Below, in pieces: positions 1 through 12,926 of a DNA stretch of 64,000 nucleotides. The translations under genes and the position numbers were made by a program. Each line of letters opens with the position of its first letter. The stretch's first letter is position 1. The stretch is taken from positions 372,001 to 436,000 of the forward strand of contig JANFOG010000013.1 in assembly GCA_024336345.1 (NCBI GenBank), written 5' to 3'. The DNA is from Mariannaea sp. PMI_226. Its lineage: Eukaryota > Ascomycota > Sordariomycetes > Hypocreales > Nectriaceae. The notes beneath the pieces are model-generated. The model saw only the letters and a program-made list of their open reading frames with translations. It searched no databases and was not told the DNA's origin.

Positions 1-2506
1 CATCTTCGAGCTCCTTCTCCCAAATCTTAGTCCAGAGCGGTTTTTCTTGAGCCATGTATTCCTCCATCTTCATCAACTCCTTCGTAAGCAGCGTGATATC
101 CTTGGCCACAGTCTCCAGTTGTCGAGGCAAGGGGCGGACGCCACGATGCACGACATCCTTTCGAAGATCCTCAATGAGATCTTGCAAGTCGTCCACTTTA
201 CCGACAAGTCGGTCGGAATCGGCATTGAGCTGCTTTCGTCCGCCACTAACGTAAGCGTAGCCAGCATCCCCTTCAAGATCAGGGATGGTAGCTTTGGCTG
301 CAAGAGTCTTGACACTGGCAGCTTTGTTGCGGATGGTGGACATGGAATCCTGAATCTCAGCCTGGAACTTGGAATATGTCTGTCGGATAACGGCGAGATC
401 ACGGCGGAGGCTCTGGAGCTCGCCGATGTGACCGGCGTTCAACTTTCGACCGGGACTAGGGAGCGCCTTGGAGCCGTCAGGCGTAGGAGTGGCAGCCGGC
501 GCCAGCGCCATTCGTGCCATCTCGTTAGCTGCCTCTTGTTGACGCTCGGATACGCGCTGGATTGCAACCCCTTGGTCGTCGACCGTTTGCTTGACATCAC
601 GAACAATCTTGGTAAGAGAGGCAATTCCGTCATCAAAGTGACGCTTGACCTCATCCAAGGCCTCCACGTTGAGCACCAAAACAGTCCGGTCCTGGACATC
701 GGCGAGATCCTCCAGTTCGTGCCGCACGCCGGAAACAGGATCCTGGATGTAAATTTCGGGTAGATCCGCACCGTTCTGTTGCGTGTTCCACGAGAACTTT
801 TCGATAAACGCAAGTTGCAATCGACCAATTGAGAGCTCGTCTCGTCCCTCTGGCAAGAAAAATTTCTTCACCTTGGATTTGTACTGGAGGAACAACGTGA
901 GGTCCTTGGTAGGGGTCGGAGGGGGTGAGTCTTGAAAGTACGAGGCTTCTTCCCCTCCTTTGGGTGGTGGAGTAGGGGGGAGCTCCTGTGCTTGCTTAGC
1001 TTTGACGATCGGGGTTTCTTGCTTGACTTCCTCATCATCTTGATCAAAAATAGGATCAGTTGGAGGGCCGTTGAGAGTTGCCCGGGGGTTGAAGTTCTCA
1101 TCTTGCTTTTTGGCAGCCGGGGGGTTGGCTGCAGGCAACTCGGCTGGCGCAGGCTCCTCAGCGACGCGACTTGGTATTCTGACAGGAGATGCTTCCGCGG
1201 CAGCGGCGTTGGCGGCAGCGGATCGCAATGACTGGGTCGAAGTATTACGATTATGTCGCAGGCTCTCTCGAGTCTGCACAGCGCGCAATGATTCCCTAGC
1301 TTCCTTTCTCCCTCTGTTTGGCACAGGCGAATTTTGAGGGGGAAGCAGAGGTACTCCATTTGCTCCCCCTAAATGCTTGGATATTTGATATTGCGAGTAT
1401 CGTCGAGAAGCCCTTCGTTCCAGATCGCCTCCCTTCTGCAGCGCAGCCAGGGCGCTTGATGTATTGTCTGGTGGAGGTGGGGGCGGCGGGGGGAATGAAT
1501 CGATATTCAGCTCTGTCGACGGGACAGAGGGCATTGTGCTGTCGTTATCGGGATAAGGTGGTACTACCGGCATGCTCTGCATCGTATTGCTGGAAAGACT
1601 TGACTGCTCTGAGCCGACGGAAGCGCGAGACTGGTCACGCTCTCCCTTGAATCGACGGCTCGGGGATTGGTTCACTCCTGTAGGCGCATTGGCTGTAGGC
1701 TCAGTCGACTGTGAGGGGGGCTGGAAGCCATTCTCCAAACCCTCCTCCAGCATGTTAGTCAACCCACTGGTTCCGCTCCCAACGGTGCTGACGCTGGTGG
1801 TCCTGTCGGGGGCGGAGCTATCACGCTCTCGGGCCTGCCTCTGACGTAGCCTTTGTTGCTTGCGCTTCAGCCCATGGAGGAGATTGATGATAATGTCTCG
1901 TATTCTAGGCAAATATCGCTCCAGGCTCTCAGAGCTCGCTTCCTGACTCAAGGTGGCCTCGAGGATATGCCGCAAAAGATCGGGGACATTGCCCAGGTCA
2001 GAGGTGTCGACGTTGATGGCAGTAAAGGCTCGGCACGCCATATTGAACTCATAGCCTAGTCGCACATAGACATCAGAAACTTGGGCATCGGTAGCCTGGC
2101 CTCGAGACCACTGCGTCAAGGTCTCAAGGAGCTGTTTTGTTGCAACAAGGAGGTGGGTGACGCTCTTCTCGATCTGGGATAAAGGCATATTGGCGCCACT
2201 ACCGGAACCCTGCGACAGAGAAGAAGATGATCAGCAAACATGTCCAAGTGAGGCGTAGAGAGACATATCATGATTCAGATCAAGGGGGATAAACTTCCCA
2301 CCCAAGCAACTCACCTCGCGATTCGCTCTTCGAGAGCCTGAAGATTGGCCGGACCTGCTGGAGGCTGTGGAAGAGCGCGCCTGTATTCCGACGGCCGGCG
2401 AAATGGAGCGGACTGGCACATTGGGGGGTGGTCCAGGCTCGGCGCCAGGCGACCGACGGTGGACGTAAGAACGCTGTGATGCTGATTGCTGCATTGTAGA
2501 TGGCAT
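1..2506 (-). CDS. BUD6: Bud6/Aip3 actin-interacting polarity protein (3' end outside window)
   Basis: Polarisome component expected to bind actin and stimulate formin nucleation at sites of polarised growth. Exon 1 is 2315-2506, starting at the ATG at 2504-2506; the intron at 2210-2314 has GTGAGT and CAG borders and phase 0; exon 2 runs from 2209 off the left edge. The N-terminus is Ser/Pro/Arg-rich, the middle is low-complexity with a poly-Pro stretch, and the conserved AIP3 region contains FLQYKSKVKKFFLPEG, LSIGRLQLAFIEKFSWN and EIYIQDPVSGVRHELEDL, followed by a predicted coiled coil. These motifs are characteristic of fungal Bud6. About 790 residues are visible and the C-terminus is missing. 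The long plus-strand frames over this gene are antisense shadows. Confidence 0.88.
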
Positions 2507-2914
2507 AAAGGGCCTTCAGTCGTCCTCCAGGCTGCGTGCGATGTGCGTTGCGACAGGTCTAGACAGAAGGATGAGGGAAGGGAAAGAGAGAGAGAAAAAA
2601 AAAGGACGTGTCTCGGACAGGGCTAGGTTCAATGGTCAGGATTTGGAAAATGCTGTGGCGGGGTGAGGTTCATGGTCGAACGAGCGATAAAAAAGGCGTC
2701 AAGGGATGAAGTCGACGGCGACGGGTGGTGATAGAACAGGGCGCTGGACAGTCGAGGAAGCAGCGTGAGAAGGGAGGACTGAGCACTTTGGCGACGTGCA
2801 CGATGGTGGTGTTGATGATGGTGGAGATGTTGATATGGGAAACTTGAGGAGGCCAGTTCCGGGGCTGTGATGTGGTGGGCGTGAGTGTGGGTGTGTGGGT
2901 GGTTGTGCAATACC

Positions 2915-2942
2915 TTAGGTAGGTACCTAGGTAGGTACCTGG
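2915..2942. repeat. Palindromic TAGGTACCTA direct repeat
   Basis: Two tandem copies of a TAGGTAGGTACC unit lie in the bud6 upstream region. Each unit contains the GGTACC palindrome and they are joined by CTAGG. A related GGTAGGTACC occurs again near 20380 and a TAGGTA near 48346. Their function is unknown. Confidence 0.6.
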
Positions 2943-4748
2943 GCACGTAAGGGAGGTAGGTAGTGACTCCGGTACGTAATGCGAAGCAGGTTGCATACCC
3001 TGTAGCTGCTTGCCCTCTGCGAGCGGTTCCCTTATTCCAACGCTGGGGCTCACGTCTGGTTGGCTGATGCGACGTGAGATGGGGATGTGCAGGTTTATTA
3101 TTAGATTGGGCGGGCTCCCAAGACGCACACACATTGGCCTCAAGAGCAAGTTGAGCTGAGCTGAGCTGAGTTAAGCTAACTGGAGTACGCAGTGGAAGAC
3201 TGCGCCAATGAATGGCCCCATGATAATTATTGAGTCTGGATGCATTTGGTTCTGCTGGTCAGTCCCCGTGAGTGCCTGTGTCCACACGTGCCCATGATCG
3301 CATGTGCATTCATTCTTGAGGACTGGTTGGAAGGGAGGGAGGGGCATTAGCAGCTATAATTCCCCTCTTTTCTTCCTTTTTTTTTTTTCCTTTTGCAAAC
3401 CTTCTTAGGTTTTATTTAAACAACGTCGTGATGTTTTCTCGGGTCATATTTTGCATGTTCACTTTTCATCTTTTCTATCCAACTGGACAGCCTCATCACT
3501 CTCTCTCTCTCCATCGTAGATTTTGCTTCTTGCTTCATCATTCCAAACAATTATACAATAGTACGAGGCGGGACTGTGTTCACTTCGGGTGCGTGCACTG
3601 TATCCACAAGGATCTACCGAGTATTCTCTCTGTGTGTCGGCGAGGAAACCAGGGTTTCTGACCTACTGTAAAATCAAGGCTTTTGGCATGACAACCAAGG
3701 GAGGGGGTTCGTTACTCAGAAACCATGGGTCAATGATCAAAACATCGATGTCTTCTCCCCGCTAAGCTTAGCTAATAAGTTAGGGATTGCAATTCTGTGA
3801 TTGATTTATCTTTCACTCATGATATATGTACACTTGCAATGAGCACGGGAACATGCAACTGCATTCAACATGCTCTAACTAATTAGATGGTGGCCTAGGA
3901 ATGTCTTGGTCCCCCAAACAGAGCCCAGCGATGTGGCGCGCACGGGCACGGCGCTCTTAGTTTCCGTGCCGGCGATACACACAAGGGTAACGTTGATCCA
4001 TCACATTGTGTCGGTTGGGCCGACTCACCTTGCTACCCTGAAGGAAGTGGCGTCACAAAGCTCGAATCGAACACCAAAGTTAGATGTATCATAGGGCATT
4101 GACCATTCAGGTTGGCCATTCAGGATGATGAGAGTTAGTGTCATGTATCTTCCCGCTTGGTCTACTTGGCTGCAATACCCTTCAACACCCTTGATCACTT
4201 TAGTGCATCTCGTTCTCGTCTAACTTAATTCACTGGGGCAGTAGGTAGCAAAATCTCCCAGCGCTAACTAGCTGCTCTGTTGGGTCATTGAGTCCATAAC
4301 TTCCACACCGTAAGTGGCGTTGAAAGACGTTACCTCCACTTGCAACATGCCATGCGCACTAGGGTCTCCTCGGGAAGAGGCACAAAGGCACCCTGGTCCC
4401 GAACTCGAATAGAAGAACTGTATTAGGGAGCTTTCACCTGCTCCCTGATAACTTATTGGCGGATCTAGTCGTAGAGGGAACTTCCCTAGAGGGCTCGCAT
4501 AGTAGGGCGCATCCTGAGCTCCACTTCCCCCCACCATTAGCAGCCAACCGAATGCGCTGAGAGCTCCTGTTTTTTCGCATTCCTCGTTCTCGTTCATCGA
4601 AACTGACGGCGTCTGAGTGCCGGTCTTACCGACGAGGCTTTGTTAGAGAGCTCTAAGCCCCAGACTCCAACAATTGATGCCTACGTAGTCGCAATTAATG
4701 CACGAGACATTAGCATTGCGTAGGAGGAAACCTCTTTATTTCGAGAGA

Positions 4749-4755
4749 TATAAGA
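4749..4755 (+). promoter_or_regulatory. Possible TATA element of the FAD monooxygenase
   Basis: TATAAGA lies about 165 bp upstream of the ATG at 4916, followed by a pyrimidine/A-rich leader. It is a positional inference only. Confidence 0.3.
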
Positions 4756-4915
4756 GTCGGAGGATCCCTCCCAACTGGAGGACATGACTGACACAACAAC
4801 CATAAGCAATCATCCAGTATTCTCCTTGACATACAAACATTGATCAATAATTACTTTCTATTATCACAACCCCTTTCACACAAACTCAAGAACTCCTTCG
4901 TACTATACTTTTGCA

Positions 4916-6238
4916 ATGACTAGTCGAAAAATTGCCATTATTGGCGCTGGGCCTGCTGGTAAGTCCTGATCATCCACCTTGGGCAAAGAAGACAACAGCA
5001 TTGACAAGATACTGACGCCTTCAGGCTGCGCACTCGCTAGGCTGCTTCACCTAGGAGGCACCGACGTCACAGTTTTTGAGGGAGAATCTTCACCAAACTT
5101 CCGCTCACAAGGCGGAACCCTCGACTTACACACCTTGACGGGTCTCGCATGCCTCAAGGAAGCTGGACTCTGGGACGAATTTCTCAAGTATGCGCGATAC
5201 GATGGCCAGTACCTTGCTATCGTTGACAAGGACCTGAAGCACCTCCTCGTCCGTGAGGCAGATAGCAAAGTTGCTGCCAGCGTCGAGGAGCGCCCCGAGA
5301 TTGATCGCTCCCAGCTTCGCGAAATCCTCTCCAACTCCCTTCCTGAGGGCATGATCAAATGGGGCCACCACCTCAAGAGCATCGAAGGCCGCAAGCTTGT
5401 ATTTGAGCATACTACTGTGGATGGGTTTGATCTCATCGTTGGCGCAGATGGGGCCTGGAGCAAGGTGCGCAAGGAAATCGACCCAGCCCTGGTTCCCGAA
5501 TTTGCCGGCATTGGAATGCATGATCTCGAGATTCTCGAGCCCGAGAAGAACGCCCCTGAAGTCCTAAAGCTCATCAACCGGGGCAGTGTCTTTGCTAGCT
5601 GGGAAGGAGTCCGCATGTCGATTCAGCAGATGGGGGATGGCAGCATCAGCATCTACGCAACCAATCTCAACAAGGACCCAGAGTGGATGAAGCCTGAAAG
5701 ATGCAGTTACAATGCATATGACCTTAAAGAAACGATTCCCGCACTCCTGGACACCGTCTACGCAGACTGGGACCCGTTGCTACGACAGGCTTTGGAAAAG
5801 GCCAATGGAAGATGTAATCCTCGATCAATGTACATGCTGCCTGTTGGCACAACCTGGACACACAAACAAGGGCTTACCCTCATTGGCGATGCTGCACATC
5901 TTATGACGCCATACGCAGGAGAAGGTGTCAATCAAGCCCTTGACGATGCCATGATCTTGGCAAAGGCGATCAATGGCGCGGCTTCCAAGGACGATGAAGA
6001 ATTCGACAAGGCGATTGTAGCTTTTGAGAAGGCGATGCAGAAGCGCGTTACAAAAGTTCAGGAGCTCACATACGGGCTCATGCAGGATTGGTTCTTTACT
6101 CCTGGAGCGCCACAGACCGTCATGGCCAAGACCATGTCTCGCCATGTGAGACATAGAGTCCCATGGGTGTTGGGACCGCTGGCTACGGCGGGCGTATACA
6201 GCTATTACTTCTGGAAGGGAATTATGGCTCGAACTTGA
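4916..6238 (+). CDS. FAD-dependent monooxygenase, TetX/salicylate hydroxylase-like
   Basis: Predicted class A flavoprotein monooxygenase that hydroxylates a small, probably aromatic or polycyclic, substrate with NAD(P)H and O2. Exon 1 is 4916-4958, the intron 4959-5024 (GTAAGT to CAG), exon 2 5025-6238; 418 residues. The Rossmann fingerprint GAGPAG is at residues 10-15, QGGTLDLH follows as in TetX-type enzymes, the DG motif (GADGAW) is near 156-157 and the FAD-binding GDAAHLMTPYAGEG is near 302-315. The C-terminus ends in a short hydrophobic segment (GVYSYYFWKG). The substrate is unknown and no biosynthetic partner is adjacent, so it may be a stand-alone detoxification enzyme. The spliced intron is needed to join the FAD fingerprint to the rest of the protein. 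Confidence 0.85.
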
Positions 6239-6670
6239 ATGTGCAACATGAATAGAGGAGAATAGAGAGGGAGAAGAAGAAGGAATTGTAATATATAGAC
6301 ACCACGGATATCTCTTCACTGATAATTGGGAGGATTTGAGCAAAGCGATGCACAGCTTGGAGTTTTGGGATTGATAGATGAATTTTCGCTACAACTCTAC
6401 TTAAAAATTATATATATTCTACTCACTAATATATGTCACTCACTATCGTGGCTGTTCCCAAAACGTGATACCCGAGACGACCCCGCGTGACCGGGGAGTC
6501 CCTGGTGATCCACTGTTCCTGACTTTGGTCATATTTCCCCTTCGGAAAATAACCTAACTTGTGCTTCAAGTTTTCCCTCTCATCAGCCTCTCCGTTTTGT
6601 GCATGGGCATATGGGCGTGCGGAGACTAGCGACGACGTAGAATTTTGCCACGCATTTGCGAAATGACACT

Positions 6671-8400
6671 ATGGACAGCTCTCAGGCGCCGTTGATTTCG
6701 AACGCGCAACATCCCGAGGAGGAGGAGCTTGAGTATGACGTCGATGCCGAGTCCTCCCCAGGCCTCGAAAGTGGCAGAAAGACTTCGGATGTTGGGCCCA
6801 GCGCCTTTGTTCTCGTCTTGACCTTGGCGGCTGGCATCAGCGGCTTGCTATTTGGATGTAGGAAACACACTTCTATTTTAAAATCTCGTCCCCCATCTCC
6901 TTGTCCCTTGGCTGATAATGAATATTGCTTCGTTCTAGATGATACGGGCGTCGTCTCTGCCACACTTGTCTCTATAGGGACATCCCTCTCGAATCGCAAT
7001 TTGACCTCGATAGACAAGTCCATCATCACATCCGCGACATCTTTGTTTGCCTTATTCATTTCGCCCTTTTCGTCTGTTCTCGCCGATCGCTATGGCCGCA
7101 AGCGCGTTATCTTATTTGCCGATTTGCTCTTCACTACAGGCGCATTGATACAAGCATGGAGCTCGACTGTTGCTGGAATGGTTTTGGGACGATGCATCAT
7201 TGGCGCGGGCGTAGGAGCGGCGAGCTTTGTCGTGCCGTTGTACATTTCTGAGGTGGCGCCGGCGTCGCATAGAGGAAAACTGGTCACGGCGAATTCAATG
7301 TTCGTCACGGGAGGGCAGGTCGTGGCCTACATCGTTGGTTGGGCTTTTGCAACCTTCGGGTCCAAGGAGACGGGCTGGCGATGGATGGTCGGCCTGGGTG
7401 CTTTGCCGGCCGTCATTCAGGCCGTCATGATCATCTTCATGCCTGAGACACCGCGTTGGCTTGTCAAGGTTGGTCGAAATGATGAGGCCAAGACTGTGAT
7501 TCAAAAAGCCAGCGGTGATGCATCAGTTCACCACGCAGAAATGCTCATCAGGGAAATTGAGATGGAAGCCCGTGAGGAGTATGAAGCGCAACGACTACGT
7601 GAGCACCAGACATCCAGTCGCTTGAAATGGTTGGGCAATTGGCACAGTCTGATTAGCGTGGGAAAACATCGTCGTGCTTTGGCTATTGCTTGTTTGCTTC
7701 AGGGCTTTCAGCAGCTTTGCGGTTTCGTGAGTTCTAGTAACTGACTAACATGTCATCGGGCAATCACTAACGAACAATTGGACAGAATTCGCTAATGTAC
7801 TTTTCTGCTACGATCTTTACGATTGTTGGGTTCGACAATCCGACTCTCACATCTATGGTGGTCGCAGTCACCAACTTTTTATTCACATTGGCTGCTTTGG
7901 TTCTGATTGACCGAATCGGCCGAAGGAGGATCCTACTATATTCAATCCCCTTTATGATTGTAGGATTGCTGCTCTCGGCATACGGGTTCTCGTTTCTATC
8001 CATTGGAAAGTTGTCAGATACCAGCAAAGATGAGTCTCCTTCTGAGAACACAGGCCATGGATTCGCAGGTGTCACAGTGCTGATGAGCATCATGGTGTAC
8101 GTGGCGTCGTATGCCATCGGCATGGGCAACGTGCCATGGATGCAAAGCGAGCTGTTTCCCCTGGCGGTGCGGTCGCTGGGAAGTGGCGTATCGACAGCAA
8201 CGAACTGGGGAGCCAACTTCATTGTGGGATTGACATTTCTGCCGATGATGGACTTGCTGACGCCATCGTGGACATTCGTCCTCTATGCTGGAGTATGTGT
8301 AGTTGGATATTGGTTGATCTGGAGCATCTATCCAGAGACAAACGGCTTGAGCTTAGAAGAGGTTACAACATTGCTAGAGACGGGTTGGGGCGTTCGGTGA
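6671..8400 (+). CDS. MFS sugar/myo-inositol transporter (ITR-like)
   Basis: Predicted plasma-membrane proton symporter of the sugar porter family. Exons 6671-6857, 6939-7726 and 7786-8400; introns 6858-6938 and 7727-7785; 529 residues. The first splice restores GYDTGVVSATLVSIG, the segment typical of fungal myo-inositol transporters; the second joins LLQGFQQLCGF to NSLMYFSATIF. Sugar porter signatures are visible: DRYGRKR after TM2, PETPRWLVK after TM6, DRIGRRR after TM8 and PETNGLSLEE at the C-terminus. The first intron is 81 nt and in frame, so an unspliced reading stays open. The start is the ATG at 6671; an upstream ATG at 6663 is out of frame. Substrate assignment to inositol is by resemblance. 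Confidence 0.87.
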
Positions 8401-10968
8401 ATGGATCTGGATCCTCGTTTGTGATAGAATTATTTTCAGTTTTGATAGACGATGGAAGTGCAATGCATGTAGGGCCGGATTAGACTTCTCAAAGCAGAAG
8501 ACCACCCCCTCTTTTCCGCGCCCGCTATTGGGGGTATTTCTGTGACTCAATGCTGGAGAATCCTGAAAACTTTTCAAGTATGTTTAAAAAAAATATTGAA
8601 ACAATACCAATTCTCAGGATCTCATTATATCAATGTGGCCCTGTCAAGGTTATCAACGGCAATCTACGGCAAGCAGATGTCATAGTGTTTTTTTTGCAGG
8701 GTCCGTCGCAAAAACGTGATGGCTGCTTATGTAACTGATTGGGGAGGAGAGTGGAGTGGCTGGTGGCCAGATTAATTATCTAGTGCCTGGTGCTGACGGC
8801 CCCACCACCGCCTTCGCGTCTCTCGCTCCTTTCGCCGATGCCGAACGCAAATTACATCATCGCGCAGCTCAGGAGTCGTTGGGCTGAGAGGGGAAAGTAA
8901 GTTTCGGCGTCTTAACCCCGTGGAAGTTCTAGTCTACCTTGTCATATTTGCCCTAGGGCCGGGGAGTTTGACCTGGAGTAATTGTTGAGAGAGAAAAAAA
9001 ACAAAACAGTATGTATGAAACTACACTACAGTAGAACGAGAACGAGAACGAGGGCGAATAACCACGGCCTGTTCCCTGCACGTTCTGTCCACCCATTATT
9101 TGCAAGGGTATACGGATATACAACCTTAAGCATGCAAGTTTGGATGCCATGTAGCTACTTATGAGCTTGTTGACGACATAGACAAGTAATAGAGTCTCTT
9201 TGAGTCGTTTTCATAACAGATTTCAGCCGGTCATTATTCTCGCTGAATCTTTCGTCTAATAGGTATGAAAGAAATGTAAAGTACAAAAAAAAGATATCAC
9301 ATTCTTCTCGAATGCACAAGAGGACGGGTAGAAACGCTCAGGCTCGAAGGCTTTTTGTAGTCTATCCCCTCTCGGAAGGAAGGAATTGACAATTCCTGAG
9401 CTTCTGACTGCATGCATGGAGGAACATGGCTAAAGTGTTCCGCCAAAGTTACTTGATCCTTTGATAAGGCTCACTCGCGAGTCGCGCCGTATCTCTGCAA
9501 GGGTTCTTACTGGTACGCCTTCCTTCTATCCTGGACCGCCCAAAAGTATCCATCTGCTTAGCATCACCGGAGTTAAAGAACAGTCTATTTGACTGACAAA
9601 TGGTCGAAGGAAAATAGACGCGAGGCCGAAGTCGAATTGCCATAGGCAGACATGGAAATTCCATGGAAAGTCTGAGACTACCACCCAACGAGGTACCCAC
9701 TGGCTATGCAATTCTATCCATTACGGTGCCGTAGCGGTACCGAAAACGGCTGCCCGAAGGGCTACGGCAGTGTGGAGTCCGACCGGCTTTTGGGATTGAC
9801 GTGTGCTCCACCCAGCTGCGGCGTGAGATTTTTTTTTTAATCTCTTATGTAGTGCTCCCGTATTTTGGCATTGCGTTATCACCCAATTTACTTGAGTAGC
9901 TCGACTGAACTAGATTTCCAATCGTCATCCCATACTACTAGGTATATAGCTTTGCCACTTGCAGGGATACAATGGTAGTTTTTGGGTAGTCCTTTTGTTG
10001 ATAGCGTTCCTCTGGCAAGTTCCATAGTCATGGTAACCCGGCATCTTCTCTGGACCTTGGGATGTTTGAGTCGATTCGTGAACAGCGAATCCGTGCAGGC
10101 TATGCCATGCCCGGACCTCCCTGCAGTTCCAGACACCTGCAGTCACTTACCCCTCTTCTTCATTGTTCTTATTTTTCGTAATTGAGGTTCAGATAACCAA
10201 CCCCTGCTCCCTGCTCATGTGTACCTTGGGGTAATTATCGCACAGTGACAACAGACAAGGTTAGAGAATGTCATCTTGAGCTCGGCGAAAAGAAAGAAAG
10301 AAAAAAAAATACTAAATTAAGTCCAGACCCCTGCATGACCATACGTAAATCCAAAACCATTCCTACTTGCAAGCGGGCTTCCTTTCAGATTTCTTCGGTC
10401 TCGGCCAGTTCAGTATGTTTCTAGCGCCATCGGATTCCCGTGGCGAGTGGGCATTTTTCCCACCTGCACCGAATAAGTGGAGAGAGGGCCCCCCATACCC
10501 GGGACAAGCTGCCGGCTTCAGAGCTTTCCCATCCCCCAGCAGGGCGAGGATAGCGTCATTACTGTGGGTACATTACCTTGCTGGGCTGTCATATTCCGTC
10601 CCAGGGTTTTGCGCGCGCCAGGCGCCCCGACGAGCTAACTGGGAACATCGGGAACTTCGCTGGCCGTTAAGCTACTTATAAGTATGCATGTTACTTTGCG
10701 TGGTCTGCATACTTTAGTACAGCTTCAGCCTCCCACCCTCTTCTCATGACTCTCCAGCTTCTTCATCCTCTTTAAACCTCCTGTGTGCCCAATTGTTAAT
10801 ATTCCTCTTCCTGTCAAGTCGATACTTAGATATAACTTTCATCCTTGCGCCACCACTTTACTCCCATCCCACATCGACTCACACACACTTCACCAACTTC
10901 CACCTGGAGCACCTAGAACCACTACTGCAAAACGGAGAAAAAAAACTCTCAATTGAGCTCCATCCACA
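8401..10968. other. Gene-poor interval
   Basis: Holds the 3' region of the sugar transporter, a (GAACGA)3 microsatellite near 9034-9050, a 9-bp inverted repeat (9727-9735 with 9761-9769), and the promoter and CT/AC-rich leader of the downstream MFS gene (about 10690-10968). Small frames at 9.4-9.7 and 10.4-10.7 kb have no recognisable domain. Confidence 0.5.
9727..9769. repeat. Inverted repeat with 9-bp arms
   Basis: TGCCGTAGC at 9727-9735 is perfectly complementary to GCTACGGCA at 9761-9769, leaving a 25-nt loop. It lies in non-coding sequence and could fold as a hairpin. Function unknown; 9-bp matches can arise by chance. Confidence 0.4.
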
Positions 10969-12926
10969 ATGCCTATGGACATTGTAGATCAAGAGCTCTT
11001 TGATGCTGAGCAAGATGCTGCCTCACCCCAGCGCTATCATCGGCGTGCCAGTGACGAGATTGAGCGAGTAGCGACTGCTTCATCCTCATCCTCCGCCATC
11101 ACCTCTGCTCGCGAGGATGCAAACTTCAACACTATGAGCCGCCTACCCACCCAGGCCGACCTAGAACGACATCCTACAGAAATCAGTCGAATAGCCACCC
11201 ATCGCAGCCAACACGTTGGTACCGTTGGTGGGGGTGCCTACTCGCGCACATCAAGCAGGGCCTCAAAACGCCCTCTGCCTGCCTTTGGTGCAGGAAAACC
11301 CTACCCCCCTCCGTTGCCTGAGCAAGAGGAATATGTAGTCGAGTTTGACGGGCCTGATGACCCCTTACACTCGCAGAACTGGCCCATGAGGAAGAAGGTT
11401 ACTATCGCAAGCATTCTGGCTTACACCACTGTGACTTCCACATTCACCTCGTCCATCTTCTCCGCCGCAACCTCGCATGTCGCTGCTCAATTCCACGTTG
11501 GGCTTGAGGTGGGACTTCTGGGAACGACTCTCTACGTTCTCGGCTTTGCCGTTGGTCCCACTCTCTGGGCGCCTCTCTCCGAGTTGAAGGGCCGTCGCTT
11601 GCCCGTCGTCATCGCAATGTTTGGCTTTTCCATCTTCTCCATCGGAAGCGCTACTGGAAAGGACATTCAGACCGTATTAATTTGCCGATTCTTCGCTGGT
11701 TTCTTTGCTGCTTGCCCGCTTGCCGTCGTCGCCGCAATCTTCTCCGACATGTTCGACAACCGGAGTCGAGGAACTGCCATCGCCGTCTTCTCTGTGACTG
11801 TCTTCACTGGACCTCTTCTCGCCCCTTTCATTGGTGGCTTCATCGTCACGTCTCACCTTGGCTGGCGGTGGACCGAGTACATTTCTTCCTTTATGGGTTT
11901 CAGCGCCTTTGTTCTCGACCTCTTCTTCCTCAAGGAGACATATCCACCTGTTATTCTAATCGAGAAGGCGGCCGAATTGCGCCGACGTACCAAGAACTGG
12001 GGTATCCATGCCAAACAGGAGGAAATCGAAGTTGACTTCCGGGAACTCGTAACCAAGAACTTTTCGCGACCTCTGCGTCTCTTGTTCACCGAGCCCATCA
12101 TTTTGGCGATTACCATATACATGAGTTTCATCTACGGTCTGCTTTACCTTTTCCTGACCGCTTACTCCCTGGTCTTTGTTGGCGTCCACGGCTTCACCCC
12201 CGGTGTTGCCGGCCTCACATTCTTCGGCATGATTTTGGGCGAGCTCATTGCAGGTCTCGCTGTGATTCTCCAACAACCTTGGTATCTCCGAAAACTGGCT
12301 GCCAACAATGGAATTCCGGTCCCCGAATGGCGATTGCCTAGTATTATGGTCGGTGGCATTGCCTTTGCCATTGGCATTTTCTGGTTTGGATGGTACGTTC
12401 AATACAGCATATCTGGAATTCTCTCGCTCTGATACTAATGTACATTGACTCTAGGACCGGATATCACAAGGATATTCTTTGGGTCGCCCCTACCCTCAGC
12501 GGTCTTTTCACTGGATTCGGTCTCATGTCCATCTTCCTCCAGTGTCTCAACTACATTGTCGACTCGTACCTCATGTTCGCTGCCTCCGCAATCGCTGGCA
12601 ACACATTGCTCCGATCCACTTGCGGTGCGGTATTCCCCTTGTTTGCTCGACAAATGTTCGACGGCATGGGTATCCAGTGGGCTTCCACACTTCTCGGCTG
12701 CGTCGCTCTCGCCCTTGTGCCGATTCCCTTCATCTTCTATAAGTACGGCGCCAAGCTCCGACAGAGAAGCGCCTATGCTCCCACTGCTCCTCCCGCCGCC
12801 CCCCGTCAGCCATCAAATACCTCTTCAGATGAGGAGGAGAAGGAAGACTTGAACGACACCGCGCTGAGAGCCGTGCGGTCGCGAAGGGATAGTGTCGCCG
12901 AGCGTGCAAACAAGGAATCTGCTTGA
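10969..12926 (+). CDS. DHA1-family MFS transporter (polyamine/multidrug type)
   Basis: Predicted proton antiporter exporting polyamines or drugs (TPO/FLR-like). Exon 1 is 10969-12392, the intron 12393-12454 (GTACGT to TAG, with ACTAATG as a possible branch site), exon 2 12455-12926; 631 residues. A hydrophilic N-terminal tail of about 140 residues ends in EFDGPDDPLHSQNWPMRKK, a boundary seen in fungal DHA1 proteins. Twelve hydrophobic spans follow, with LSELKGRRLPVV after TM2 and SRGTAIAVFSVTVFTGPLLAPFIGGF over TM4-5 in short overlapping motifs. The C-terminal tail is acidic and Ser-rich. The splice restores FWFGW-TGYHKDILW. The CT/AC-rich leader suggests a well-transcribed gene. Confidence 0.88.

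Larger units (their letters stand above)
2507..4915. other. Gene-poor interval between bud6 and the monooxygenase
   Basis: Contains the promoter and leader of bud6 (GA-rich on the plus strand at 2571-2604), a palindromic TAGGTACCTA-type repeat at 2915-2942, a (TGAGC)4 run near 3151-3171 and a T-run near 3377-3389. Short open frames here have no family features. Nothing else is recognised. Confidence 0.5.

Noticed and set aside
47..763. Long plus-strand frame of 238 codons at the left edge
   Set aside because: It is antisense to the Bud6 coding exon, whose minus-strand translation matches conserved AIP3 segments; this frame has no recognisable features.
2629..3149. Overlapping minus-strand frames of about 160 codons upstream of bud6
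   Set aside because: Low-complexity His/Thr/Pro-rich translations of simple-sequence DNA in the promoter/leader region, with no domain.
4268..4597. Minus-strand frame of 109 codons in the gap before the monooxygenase
   Set aside because: No family resemblance, no splice partners, and the region looks like ordinary intergenic sequence.
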